Position numbers and translations under genes: made by a program. A stretch of DNA of 45,417 nt from a bacterium (GTDB lineage Bacteria > Caldisericota > Caldisericia > UBA6126). Under the pieces are notes generated by a model that saw only the letters and a program-made list of their open reading frames with translations, had not been told where the DNA came from and did no database searches. Below are positions 17,214 through 25,549 of the stretch, piece after piece. The stretch lies in assembly GCA_021372585.1 (NCBI GenBank), contig JAJFUD010000042.1, forward strand, positions 1 to 45,417, in the 5' to 3' direction. The stretch's first letter is position 1. Every line of letters begins with the position of its first letter.

Positions 17214-17219
17214 ATTATA
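17214..17219 (-). promoter_or_regulatory. Possible -10 element for SLH lipoprotein A
   Basis: TATAAT on the minus strand, about 47 bases upstream of the GTG at 17167, in the gap between the two paralogues. No good -35 is visible at the usual distance. It suggests that paralogue A has its own promoter in addition to readthrough. Confidence 0.35.
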
Positions 17220-17268
17220 TCCCAAAATGGAAAAAACCGATACAAACTATCAAACAATTTTATCAATC

Positions 17269-19683
17269 CTATTTTTTCAGCGTCTTCCAATACCAATTGG
17301 CTACATTCCATACCGTCAAAGAAGACGTACCGGATGGTCTGAAATTCTCTAGATCTTCGTGCGCTGTCGAAACTAAAGGATGAAAATACAGAGGTAAACA
17401 GGGAAGCTCCTCGACCAATGCCATTTGAATCCTAAGCAGATACTGATCAAACTCGGCCTTTGTATGGGATTGTTCTGAAGCTTCCAGCCAAGCGTCTACT
17501 TCCGGGTTGTGATAAGACGAATAATTCATACCTGTCCAGTGGTTTTGCTCTGAGGGTATGGATTGGGAGTGCAAGCAGTGACTGAAATTGTAATCAGGAT
17601 TCTGCTCAATAGAGACCATCACTGCAGTTGGACCCGAAAAAAGTCTGTTTTGAAGCAAATGGTTTAATAAAAAATCTTTCTCCTCGTTTTGTACCGTTAC
17701 TTGGATGCCCAACTGTTCCCAATAATCAGCAATCGCATTCTGAACCATACCCCGTAAAGGATTGTCTTTAGTAGTGATCAAAGTCAGGGACAGTATCTTT
17801 CCATTCTTTGAGAGCCATCCATCCTGGTCAACGTTCCACCCCGCCTCCTTAAAATTGTTCCGCGCTTTCTCGGGATTATAGTCAAATTCCACCCAATCAC
17901 CGTTGCGAGTAACCGGATGAAGAGGAGGAAACCAAGTATTCGCAGGAGAGACTTGTCCGTTAAAAATATCCAACATGATCGCTTTTCTGTCTATTCCGCA
18001 CAATAGGGCCTCTCTTACCTTTTTCTGAGCCAAGATCGGATCATCTGTATTGAGAATCAGATGCTCCCAAACCATGGAAGGAGGGAAATAGGATCGATGG
18101 TTGATATGCCTGCTTTGAAGAGTCAAAGCCTGCTCCAATGTCAAATCATTTAAAGTGACATCCACTTTCCCGGCTAAAACCGCTGCAAACAACACTTCAG
18201 AACCATGACTAAATTCTGCAGAATCCTTTATTGTCAGGAAAGTGATCTCCTCTATTAAAGGGGGTCCATAAATAAAATATTCATTTCGTTCCAGTGAGAG
18301 CGTGTTGCCTTTTTGCCATTCTTTCAGCTTGTAAGGACCTGCGTATACCGGTTCTGAATTAAAGCTGCTCCGCACAACGGAATCAATGAAAGCACAATCG
18401 GAAAGATAACGGGGGGATAAATAGGATTCATTTTCTTGGGTGTCGGCTTTATCTTTCGAAGCATCGTAGTAGGTTGGATCAGTAAGAGAATATGGTTGCA
18501 GCGTCTGCCGTAATTCCTTTTGAAAAAAATGTTCCGGCATGGCTCTGAAAAGCCATCGGTTCGCATTCAGAAGAAAATGATTCCAGGTAACGATGACCGT
18601 CTCAGGATCAGGAGCTTCTATTTTCTCTATCCAAGTTTCTTCTTTGGAATGAAAGGAAGGAAAGGCTGGATGTCGATATAAATAGCTTCCAAAAACAATA
18701 TCCTGTGCAGTCATATCGGTTCCATCAGACCATTTTAAGCCGTGATGCAACTCATATTTGATGACCATTCGCTTTTTTCCGTTTTGTTCAGAGATTTTCC
18801 ACAAGCCGTTCTCAAGCGTCGGTATCTGTTTGATGAGAACAGGAAAAAAACACCAATTTTCATCTCTTCCTTGAATGAGAGGCATTTCAATAAATGCCAA
18901 CGGTCTGTTGATTTCAACTGAATGATCGATTCCGGAAAACAAGGTTTTTGGTTCTTCTTTTTGACCAACCACCAATGACCCCCCTTTTACAGGAGGATGT
19001 TTCAGCATCATCAGGCTATAAGCGGCTTCAAAAACCATCATGGGTTCGTTGGGAGCAATATACCTATATTCATTATTTTTATACCACCGATAATATAGAA
19101 GCTGGTAAGTAGGCAGGCAACAAACCGTCATCGCGCCGGCTGCCTCTTTCGGTATCTCGTAAAATCCATCCTGAGCCGGTATGTATGGCTCTGAATATTG
19201 TTTGGCTTTGTTTATGGTTTCTTCGCCAAGAGATCGCACCAACCACAGAGAAGCTTCAGAACGAATCAATGGTTGATCGGGTTCAAATGTGTCTGCAGGA
19301 GCTAAAATGCCGGAGGTAAAAGCAGCCTTAACGGAAACATATAAACTATGATCTTCAGGAATATCCTGAAAAGGGATCGGCTTTCGATTTCCTCTTATTC
19401 GCATTGTTTTCACCAACCAATGCAGAAATTCACCTCTTGTCACGTTTCTGGCAGCATTTTCAACCTCACTGACCTCAAGAATACCTTCCTCAATCCCTTG
19501 CAACATGTACTTCTCTGACCAGGTATAGAAAAGAGGAGACTGATCAGCCGGTAAAGCATCCCATTTAAAAACAACTTTCGAATGGGCTTTCTCCATTTTC
19601 GGTTTGGTGGAAATAGGGATCGAGCATGACTGAATGGCCATTAAAAAACACAATCCTAAGCAAAGTAAACACCACTTTTTCAT
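17269..19683 (-). CDS. SLH-domain peptide-binding lipoprotein (SBP_bac_5), paralogue B
   Basis: The 804-residue protein has the same layout as its downstream neighbour: lipobox MAIQSC (Cys near 20), SLH region (RNVTRGEFLHWLVKTMRI, PFQDIPEDHSLYVSVKAAFTSGILAPADTFEPDQPLIRSEASLWLVRS), then a family 5 solute-binding domain (GGSLVVGQKEEPKTLFSG onward). Long matching blocks (EPKTLFSG, LKWSDGTDMTAQD, KVREALLCGIDRK, NFRPSGTSSLTVWN) show a tandem duplication followed by divergence, so the ligands may differ. The divergence is spread along the whole length, so it is not recent. The start ATG has a GGAAG SD. Function as an importer receptor is family knowledge; the ligand is unknown. Confidence 0.88.
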   Translation of the reverse strand: MKKWCLLCLGLCFLMAIQSCSIPISTKPKMEKAHSKVVFKWDALPADQSPLFYTWSEKYMLQGIEEGILEVSEVENAARNVTRGEFLHWLVKTMRIRGNRKPIPFQDIPEDHSLYVSVKAAFTSGILAPADTFEPDQPLIRSEASLWLVRSLGEETINKAKQYSEPYIPAQDGFYEIPKEAAGAMTVCCLPTYQLLYYRWYKNNEYRYIAPNEPMMVFEAAYSLMMLKHPPVKGGSLVVGQKEEPKTLFSGIDHSVEINRPLAFIEMPLIQGRDENWCFFPVLIKQIPTLENGLWKISEQNGKKRMVIKYELHHGLKWSDGTDMTAQDIVFGSYLYRHPAFPSFHSKEETWIEKIEAPDPETVIVTWNHFLLNANRWLFRAMPEHFFQKELRQTLQPYSLTDPTYYDASKDKADTQENESYLSPRYLSDCAFIDSVVRSSFNSEPVYAGPYKLKEWQKGNTLSLERNEYFIYGPPLIEEITFLTIKDSAEFSHGSEVLFAAVLAGKVDVTLNDLTLEQALTLQSRHINHRSYFPPSMVWEHLILNTDDPILAQKKVREALLCGIDRKAIMLDIFNGQVSPANTWFPPLHPVTRNGDWVEFDYNPEKARNNFKEAGWNVDQDGWLSKNGKILSLTLITTKDNPLRGMVQNAIADYWEQLGIQVTVQNEEKDFLLNHLLQNRLFSGPTAVMVSIEQNPDYNFSHCLHSQSIPSEQNHWTGMNYSSYHNPEVDAWLEASEQSHTKAEFDQYLLRIQMALVEELPCLPLYFHPLVSTAHEDLENFRPSGTSSLTVWNVANWYWKTLKK

Positions 19684-19769
19684 GACTTCCTCAACAAAAA
19701 GAACGCTTGGTTTTTCTGTTCTATTTTATAAAAAAAGTTCATGAAATCTAATATTCCTTAATGTTTATT

Positions 19770-19937
19770 TTAAGAGATAAATTGTTTTCTTGTAATCTCA
19801 ACAGCATAAGACATCCTTTTCAGTTCGCCTGCAACAAAATGTACAATTCGTTTGGTAAAGCCGCTTGGACTGAGAATGGCACATAATGTTGGTCTCTTTT
19901 TTCTCCCATAATCTGCATATTGACTTGGTATCTCCAT
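19770..19937 (-). CDS. Small protein of unknown function (55 residues)
   Basis: An ATG at 19937 preceded by AAAAGGAG at good spacing opens a 55-codon frame (MEIPSQYADYGRKKRPTLCAILSPSGF...). The product is basic, has one Cys and no clear membrane segment, and matches no family I recognise. It lies 86 bases upstream of SLH lipoprotein B, on the same strand. A longer frame to 20021 exists, but the SD supports 19937. It may be real or spurious; the main support is the ribosome-binding site. Confidence 0.4.
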   Translation of the reverse strand: MEIPSQYADYGRKKRPTLCAILSPSGFTKRIVHFVAGELKRMSYAVEITRKQFIS

Positions 19938-20025
19938 TTTTCTCCTTTTTACTTTTCTAAGAGAATACGGCAGAATGGAAGATTTTACAAATAAAAAGAG
20001 GAAAGATTTTTTTCTATTCATTTTC

Positions 20026-20053
20026 TTGATGAAACCTATCGACAGTCTATAAT
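20026..20053 (+). promoter_or_regulatory. Promoter of the secreted stalk-domain gene
   Basis: TTGATG (20026-20031) and TATAAT (20048-20053) with a 16-base spacer. CAGGAG at 20068-20073 precedes the ATG at 20080. Confidence 0.7.
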
Positions 20054-20079
20054 TATGAGAAAGCCTTCAGGAGATTACC

Positions 20080-20758
20080 ATGATGAAAAAAGTGATCATC
20101 CTAACTGTATCCGTTTTTCTTTGGATGAACTGTGTGATACCAATATCCAGAGGGGTTCAATCCAGTGTGTACTCGTATTTGAATCCGATCATTGACGGCA
20201 GTTATTCCGACAATGGCTGGATAAACTCGCTGCGTTTAGAGGTTCCATTTGGTTTTTTACACCTGAAGAATACCGATGATACCTTTTTCTTTTTGATCGA
20301 TACCACCAAAGATTCTGTAGAAGACAGAACAACGTCGAAGTTAAGATCTGAAGACGGCTTTGAATTGATTTTCGACTGGGATGGCAATCGTAAAATTTCT
20401 ACTAACATTGACAGAGTTTATTCTATGTCCTGCACAGAGAAAAATAGGCAAGCGTTCCTTTATCCCCATGCGCTATATTATCGAACCATTTGGCGGCTCA
20501 TTGGAATGGAATGAAAAAAAACAGCAGGTGGTCATTCGGGTGCTCGGTATGATTATCGATATGTCTGTGGGGGTACCGGAAGCGTATGTTAATAACAAAA
20601 AAGTCAGGATTGATCCCTCCAATCAATCCGTCACCCCCTTTCTGATTCCACCAGGCAGAGTGATGCTGCCTATTCGGTTCTTTTCTGAAACGATCGGATG
20701 TTCAGTAACGTGGGATTCAAAAACAGAAATTATCATGATTATTTTGGAAAAATCCTGA
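20080..20758 (+). pseudogene. Frameshifted secreted protein: CBM9-like domain plus copper-amine-oxidase-type stalk domain
   Basis: The first frame (20080-20514) encodes a signal peptide and a domain like carbohydrate-binding family 9 (IIDGSYSDNGW, TFFFLIDTTKDS, DGFELIFDWDGN). The second frame (coding from about 20445 to 20758) carries the stalk-type repeat usually annotated as copper amine oxidase N-terminal domain (SFIPMRYIIEPFGGSLEWNEKKQQV ... VMLPIRFFSETIGCSVTWDSKTEIIMI). Removing one A from the A5 run at 20440-20444 joins them as one protein of about 225 residues: CTEK-IGKRSFIP. The promoter and SD are intact. It is either a recent pseudogene, a slippage-regulated gene or a sequencing error in a homopolymer; I cannot tell which. 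Confidence 0.75.
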
Positions 20759-20779
20759 TAAATCTGTATCATATTGGTT

Positions 20780-21119
20780 TGCTGAGAATTGAGTAATCAA
20801 GGCAATCGCAGTAATCATTAGGTTATTGAGGAAAGTCCGGGCTCCATAGAGCAGGGTGCTGGTTTATTGCCAGTGAGGGTGACCTTAAGGAAAGTGCAAC
20901 AGAAAAGATACCGCCTTGAAAAAGGTAAGGGTGAAATGGCGAGGCAAGAGCTCACCAGCAACCAGGTGACTGGTTGGCTATGTAAACCCCATCCGGAGCA
21001 AGATCGATAGAAAACGTTTGTATGCGGCTCGCAGAGTTTTCAGGTGATCGCTCAGACAAATGATTGCCACCTACTTGGTAGGAACAGAACCCGGCTTATC
21101 GCTTGCTCAGTTCTCAGCA
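20780..21119 (+). ncRNA. rnpB: RNase P RNA (type A)
   Basis: The catalytic RNA of RNase P, which removes tRNA 5' leaders. Conserved blocks appear in order: GAGGAAAGTCCGGGCTCC, CAGGGTGCTGG, GAAAGTGCAACAGAAA, GATACCGCC, GGTAAGGGTGAAA with GAGGCAAGAGCTCACC, then GTAAACCCCATCCGGAGCAAG and ACAGAACCCGGCTTAT. Helix P1 is clear: GCTGAGAATTGAG (from 20781) pairs with CTCAGTTCTCAGC at the 3' end over 13 bp with one G-T pair. A T-rich run follows at 21132-21140. The ends are set by P1, so a few bases of error are possible. It lies directly upstream of rsmH. Confidence 0.97.
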
Positions 21120-21165
21120 GTCCTTCTCCCTCTTTTTTTCACTGGAAGTAATGCTCTTTTTTTCT

Positions 21166-21171
21166 TATAAT
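21166..21171 (+). promoter_or_regulatory. -10 element of the dcw operon
   Basis: TATAAT ends seven bases before the ATG of rsmH (21179). Transcription would begin at or next to the start codon, so the mRNA would be leaderless or nearly so. The -35 (around 21143, TGGAAG) is poor. Readthrough from rnpB is the alternative source of transcript. Confidence 0.55.
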
Positions 21172-21178
21172 AGGGTCT

Positions 21179-22060
21179 ATGAACCATGATACAATCCATT
21201 ATCCGGTTTTTTCCGATCAGATTATCTCTTTATTGGATTTACACCCATGTCACGTTGTTCTTGATGGAACCTGCGGAGAAGGTGGACACGGTAAGATCCT
21301 GCTCAGTTTCTTGAATGAATCCGGTTATTATATCGGTCTTGATAAGGATGCCGCTATTCTCCGGATAGCAGAGAAAAGGTTCTCGACCTTGAAAAAACGA
21401 TATTCTCTTGTTCACTCCAGTTATGCCAATAGTCTGGCGGTGTTGAAATCCCTTGGTATCGATCATGTCGACAGGATTCTATTGGATTTAGGCTTATCGA
21501 TGTTTCATATTCAGCAGGAGAACAGAGGATTCAGCTATCAATCTGATGATATACTGGATATGCGTTTTGATCAAACCAGCCATTCAAAAAGTGCTTTTGA
21601 GATCATCCACACCGCTTCCATGGAAGAATTAACAGAAATACTCCGTGTATACGGTGAAGAGGTCTATGCCAAAAAAATTGCCAGATTAATCACATTACAG
21701 AGGAAAACCTCTCTCATCAAAACATGTCAGGACTTAAGCCAACTGGTTCTGCGTGTGAAACCATATACTGGCCATATCCACCCGGCCACAAAAACTTTCC
21801 AGGCACTTCGGATTGCTGTTAACCAAGAATTAGCGGATTTGAAAAAAATGCTGCAGGAGGTTCCTCTTTTATTAAAAAAAGGAGGTAAAATCGGCATTAT
21901 CAGCTATCATTCATTGGAAGACAGGATCGTGAAACAATTTTTCATACAGACAGAAGGATTGAACCCGGTCAATAAAAAAATTATCCTTCCCTCTGCCGAA
22001 GAAATCAAGATAAATCCGGCTTCCCGAAGCGCCAAATTTCGATTGGGTGAACGGTTATGA
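21179..22060 (+). CDS. rsmH: 16S rRNA m4C1402 methyltransferase RsmH (MraW)
   Basis: The 293-residue SAM-dependent enzyme methylates N4 of C1402 in 16S rRNA. Family motifs are present: HYPVFSDQIISLL, VLDGTCGEGGHGKILL (motif I), YIGLDKDAAIL, ILLDLGLSMFHIQQENRGFSYQSDDILDMRFD, HPATKTFQALRIAVNQEL, IISYHSLEDRIVKQFF and the C-terminal NPASRSAKFRLGERL. Length is slightly short (usual 305-315). It is the first gene of the dcw cluster here; mraZ, which normally precedes it and regulates the operon, is absent, and rnpB occupies that place. Confidence 0.97.
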   Translation: MNHDTIHYPVFSDQIISLLDLHPCHVVLDGTCGEGGHGKILLSFLNESGYYIGLDKDAAILRIAEKRFSTLKKRYSLVHSSYANSLAVLKSLGIDHVDRILLDLGLSMFHIQQENRGFSYQSDDILDMRFDQTSHSKSAFEIIHTASMEELTEILRVYGEEVYAKKIARLITLQRKTSLIKTCQDLSQLVLRVKPYTGHIHPATKTFQALRIAVNQELADLKKMLQEVPLLLKKGGKIGIISYHSLEDRIVKQFFIQTEGLNPVNKKIILPSAEEIKINPASRSAKFRLGERL

Positions 22061-22063
22061 ATC

Positions 22064-22318
22064 ATGGGTTTTAAAAAGCTGATGACGGTGTTGATTTTAG
22101 TGATGTTTTATGCTTTTTCCATGGTGTTTTATTATTATCAGAAAAAAGAGTTAACCACAACGATGAATACTCAAACTGAGCTGTTAGATGAGATCAAAAA
22201 GTATCAAAAACAGGTAGCTGAAGAAAGCAACCTTCAGAAGATATACGCCAGGGCTCTGCTGTTAAAATTCAAGAATTCAACACAAGATGATATTATAATA
22301 ATCGATGATGAATCATAA
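22064..22318 (+). CDS. ftsL: FtsL-like cell division protein
   Basis: The 84-residue bitopic protein has a short cytoplasmic N-terminus, one membrane segment (residues 6-25, LMTVLILVMFYAFSMVFYYY) and a predicted coiled-coil stretch (KKELTTTMNTQTELLDEIKKYQKQVAEE). FtsL is poorly conserved in sequence; the call rests on size, topology and position between rsmH and the class B penicillin-binding protein. It starts three bases after the rsmH stop and overlaps ftsI by 14 bases. Confidence 0.75.
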   Translation: MGFKKLMTVLILVMFYAFSMVFYYYQKKELTTTMNTQTELLDEIKKYQKQVAEESNLQKIYARALLLKFKNSTQDDIIIIDDES

Positions 22319-24065
22319 TTCGGCGCTAAAACGGTCAAAACGGAATATTCGTGTTTCTTTGGTGATTGCCTCTATATTGACCTGTCTTCTGTTAGTTCGG
22401 TTGTTTTATGTCGCTTTCCTGGATCAAAAAGTACAATCGACGATCTCCTGGGTAAACCCTGTAATAATGAAGGATATCCTACCAATGCGGGGGGAAATCA
22501 GGAGTGCTGACAATGTGCTTTACGCACAATGCCGAGAGGCGTTTCTTTTTTGGGTAAACCCCACTAAACTCCAGGCTCCTAAGGTATTTTCTGCATTAAT
22601 TCACGATTATATTCAGGAAGATACCGCCTCTATTCTGAAAAGAATTCAGGATCATAAATTTGTCAACAAAGAAGCAAACCAGTATTACATTTTGAAACAG
22701 AAAATTGACCGGGAGCAGAAGCAAAAAATTGAACAGATCCTTGCGAATACCGATGGATATACCGCCGATGTCGATTACGGTTTTGAAGATGACTTGAAAA
22801 GAACCTACCCTCAGAAAAATGTTCTCTCTAATCTATTGGGAGTGGTGGGAGATGAGAATTATGGGTTGGGAGGAATTGAGAAGTGGTTAGATAGCGAATT
22901 AAGAGGATTTCCGGGCAAAAAACGAGAGTTTCATGCCTTTATCAACGACCAAATGCCCGGAACCTCTGATTTGTTGAGAGTGCCTCAAAACGGTAATCAC
23001 ATTACCCTGACGATTCACCACTACCTGCAAACAAAAGTGGAATCGGTTTTAGAATACCAGTGCCAGCTTTGGGGAGCAACCGGCGCTACTTGTATCGTGA
23101 TGAAACCGGGCACCGGGGAGATACTATCCATGGCAACCGTACCAACCTATGATCTCAACCTAGGATCCAAATATATCAACGACCCGAAATATAAAAACCA
23201 AGCTCTCCGCTTAAATTACGAGCCAGGTTCTATTTTTAAGCCAATTACCACTTCCATGGCGCTGGAAGAGAAAATGATTGAAGAGAACACGATCCATGAA
23301 TGTAATGGTTCTTATTCCATCGGGGGCATTCGCATTGAGTGCATTATTGCGCATGGAAAACAGAACCTGTCGGGAATTTTACGCAATTCCTGCAATGTAG
23401 CCTTAGCCAAAGTGGGCACCCTGCTGGGAAAAACTTTTTATCAATATGCGCTCCGTTTCAATTTTGGAAAACCTTTACCCGGTCTGCCGATAGAACAAGA
23501 GAAAGGAATTCTTCCTCCTACAGAAGAATGGTATGACTCTACCGTAGCCACCATGGCCTTCGGACAAGGATTATCAGTGACGCCCATCCAAATGGTATGC
23601 GCTTATAGTGCGATTGCTAACGATGGCATCATGATGAAACCAATCCTGGTCAAACAAATACGTAATGCAGAGGGGCAAATCATCCAGGATTTTAAGCCGG
23701 AAGCCATCCGCCAGGTATTGTCCCGAAAAGTCGCTTTAAAAATGAAGAGTGTGTTGAAAGATGTGGTGGCGGACCCGGACAGTATTGCTAATGCGTACAT
23801 CGAGGGCATGTCCATCGGGGGAAAGACCGGAACCGCTAAACAAGTAGTGAACGGAAGGTATGACGATAGTTCCCTGATTTGCTCTTTTATTGGCTTCTTC
23901 CCGGCAGAGAAACCGGAATATGTTGTTCTTGTATCGATAATCGAACCGGAAAACTGGAAAGGAGATCAGGAGGCTTTTGGCAGCTCTGTGGCTGCTCCGG
24001 CATTTCGGGAAATTGCCCATTGGATCAAAATGAATCCGGGTTTAGCCTTGGAGACATCTCCTTGA
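22305..24065 (+). CDS. ftsI: Division-type class B penicillin-binding protein (FtsI/PBP2B/SpoVD type)
   Basis: The 586-residue peptidoglycan transpeptidase has an N-terminal anchor (about 15-37), a pedestal dimerisation domain and a transpeptidase domain with all three motifs: SIFK at 309-312, SCN in RNSCNVALAKVG, and KTG at 507-509 (GGKTGTAK). SCN in place of the usual S-S/A-N is a mild variant. No PASTA domain is present, which separates it from Bacillus PBP2B and SpoVD. It crosslinks septal peptidoglycan with the FtsW encoded downstream. Its stop overlaps the TTG start of murE. Confidence 0.93.
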   Translation: MMNHNSALKRSKRNIRVSLVIASILTCLLLVRLFYVAFLDQKVQSTISWVNPVIMKDILPMRGEIRSADNVLYAQCREAFLFWVNPTKLQAPKVFSALIHDYIQEDTASILKRIQDHKFVNKEANQYYILKQKIDREQKQKIEQILANTDGYTADVDYGFEDDLKRTYPQKNVLSNLLGVVGDENYGLGGIEKWLDSELRGFPGKKREFHAFINDQMPGTSDLLRVPQNGNHITLTIHHYLQTKVESVLEYQCQLWGATGATCIVMKPGTGEILSMATVPTYDLNLGSKYINDPKYKNQALRLNYEPGSIFKPITTSMALEEKMIEENTIHECNGSYSIGGIRIECIIAHGKQNLSGILRNSCNVALAKVGTLLGKTFYQYALRFNFGKPLPGLPIEQEKGILPPTEEWYDSTVATMAFGQGLSVTPIQMVCAYSAIANDGIMMKPILVKQIRNAEGQIIQDFKPEAIRQVLSRKVALKMKSVLKDVVADPDSIANAYIEGMSIGGKTGTAKQVVNGRYDDSSLICSFIGFFPAEKPEYVVLVSIIEPENWKGDQEAFGSSVAAPAFREIAHWIKMNPGLALETSP

Positions 24066-25549
24066 ATCTTCAGCTTTTATTAGAACGTGTTCCCAGTCTT
24101 TATCCCCGCAGTACAATAGATCTGGAAATTCACCAGGTTACAACTGACTCAAGACAAGTACAACCAGGGGATCTCTTTATCGCAATAGCAGGAACACAAT
24201 CTGACGGTCACTGTTTTATCCCGCAAGCGATTCAAAATGGCGCAGCAGCCATCTTGGTTGAAAAAGACCTTTCCAATCATTCTCCGGTACCTGTTATCCA
24301 GGTTCATTCCACAAGGGAGGCTTTTGGTCTTGTTATGCAAGCCTGGTACCGGTATCCCGCTGAGAAATTACAGATGACAGCGGTGACCGGCAGTAATGGA
24401 AAATCCACGGTAGCCTATTTATTACACTCCCTGATGAACCATACACTGAGCAAAACAGGGCTGATCGGGACTGCCGGGTATTACACCGGAGATTCTCTCT
24501 CGCAAAATCCGCTTTCCGGCCCGGTGACTACCCCGGATCCCAATCAACTCCAGCGATTATTACGGCAATTTGTCGACAATCATTGCCGGTACGCGGTTAT
24601 AGAAGCCAGCTCGTTTGGTCTTGAACAAAAGCGTTTAAGCGGATTGTTCTTTGATGCGATTTTATGGACCAATTTTTCGCCTAATCATCATCTACAATAC
24701 CATATCACGGAAGAGGCTTATTTTCAGGCAAAAGCTTCCTTACTCCAACAATGCAAATCGAGCGGGGTGATTGTCTTGAATCGTGATATGATCGGATTTG
24801 ATCAATGCAAGCAGATGGCGCCGAATGCTCTGTCTGTCGGATTTCACCCACAAGCCGACCTTGTGTTTCATTCCGTCACCAGTTCACCCGAAAAGGGAGT
24901 CAAACTGAATTTCGTCTTCCGGAATCAACCCTATGAGATTGTTTCTCCTCTCGTAGGTGAATTCCAAGCGTATAATCTGGCCCAGGTGTTTATAACGGCT
25001 CTTCATTTCGGTATTCCCGCAGAGGTCGCTATCCAGAAGCTTCGGTTGATTCAACAAATACCAGGTAGATGGGATATCATCAAGGTGAAAGAGATACCGT
25101 TTACTGTGCTGGTGGATAAAGCCAATACGCTCACTTCATTTTCAGCTCTTTTTAAAAACCTTCAGACCCAATCCTACCATCGTAAAATCCTTGTCTATGG
25201 TCAAGTCGGGGGAGGAGATATGACTCATCGGAAAAAAACCGGTACTTTATTGTCTTCTTATTTCGACAGCATCATCCTGACGACCGATGATCCGGAAAAC
25301 GAGGATCCTATGATAGGTATCCGGCAATTCTTAGAAGGAGTGCCGGCAGATAAGTTGTCAGACATTCGTATCGAATTATCCCGCGCGAAAGCCATCCATT
25401 CAGCTATCCAAACAGCCCAACCTCATGATTTGATAGCGGTACTCGGACGTGGCAATCAGCGTGAATTCCTGATCCAGGGAAGAACAGAAGTGTTTGATGA
25501 TACGGTAGAATGCAGAAAAATCATTCGGTCTTTCGGGTGGAAAGCTTGA
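24062..25549 (+). CDS. murE: MurE-type Mur ligase with altered substrate motifs
   Basis: From a TTG at 24062 (GGAG eight bases upstream, overlapping the ftsI stop) the product is 495 residues, the normal MurE length. MurE adds the third residue to UDP-MurNAc-L-Ala-D-Glu. Family order is kept: TDSRQVQPGDLFIAIAG, P-loop GSNGKST (110-116), TTPDPNQLQRLL, IEASSFGLEQKRL, the Lys of YFQAKASLL, and PGRWDIIK. Several usually fixed words are changed: YAHTPD reads DKANTLTS (352-359), FGCGGDRDKGKRP reads YGQVGGGDMTHRKK, GKGHExYQ reads GRGNQREF, and the specificity motif DNPR reads DDPE (409-412). The canonical Arg that recognises meso-diaminopimelate is therefore absent. It could use Lys, Orn or another residue, or be a weak enzyme. 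Confidence 0.85.
   Translation: MNLQLLLERVPSLYPRSTIDLEIHQVTTDSRQVQPGDLFIAIAGTQSDGHCFIPQAIQNGAAAILVEKDLSNHSPVPVIQVHSTREAFGLVMQAWYRYPAEKLQMTAVTGSNGKSTVAYLLHSLMNHTLSKTGLIGTAGYYTGDSLSQNPLSGPVTTPDPNQLQRLLRQFVDNHCRYAVIEASSFGLEQKRLSGLFFDAILWTNFSPNHHLQYHITEEAYFQAKASLLQQCKSSGVIVLNRDMIGFDQCKQMAPNALSVGFHPQADLVFHSVTSSPEKGVKLNFVFRNQPYEIVSPLVGEFQAYNLAQVFITALHFGIPAEVAIQKLRLIQQIPGRWDIIKVKEIPFTVLVDKANTLTSFSALFKNLQTQSYHRKILVYGQVGGGDMTHRKKTGTLLSSYFDSIILTTDDPENEDPMIGIRQFLEGVPADKLSDIRIELSRAKAIHSAIQTAQPHDLIAVLGRGNQREFLIQGRTEVFDDTVECRKIIRSFGWKA

Noticed and set aside
20780-21119. tmRNA or other stable RNA instead of RNase P RNA
   Set aside because: All RNase P conserved blocks are in order with a clear P1 helix, and no tRNA-like ends or tag frame are present.
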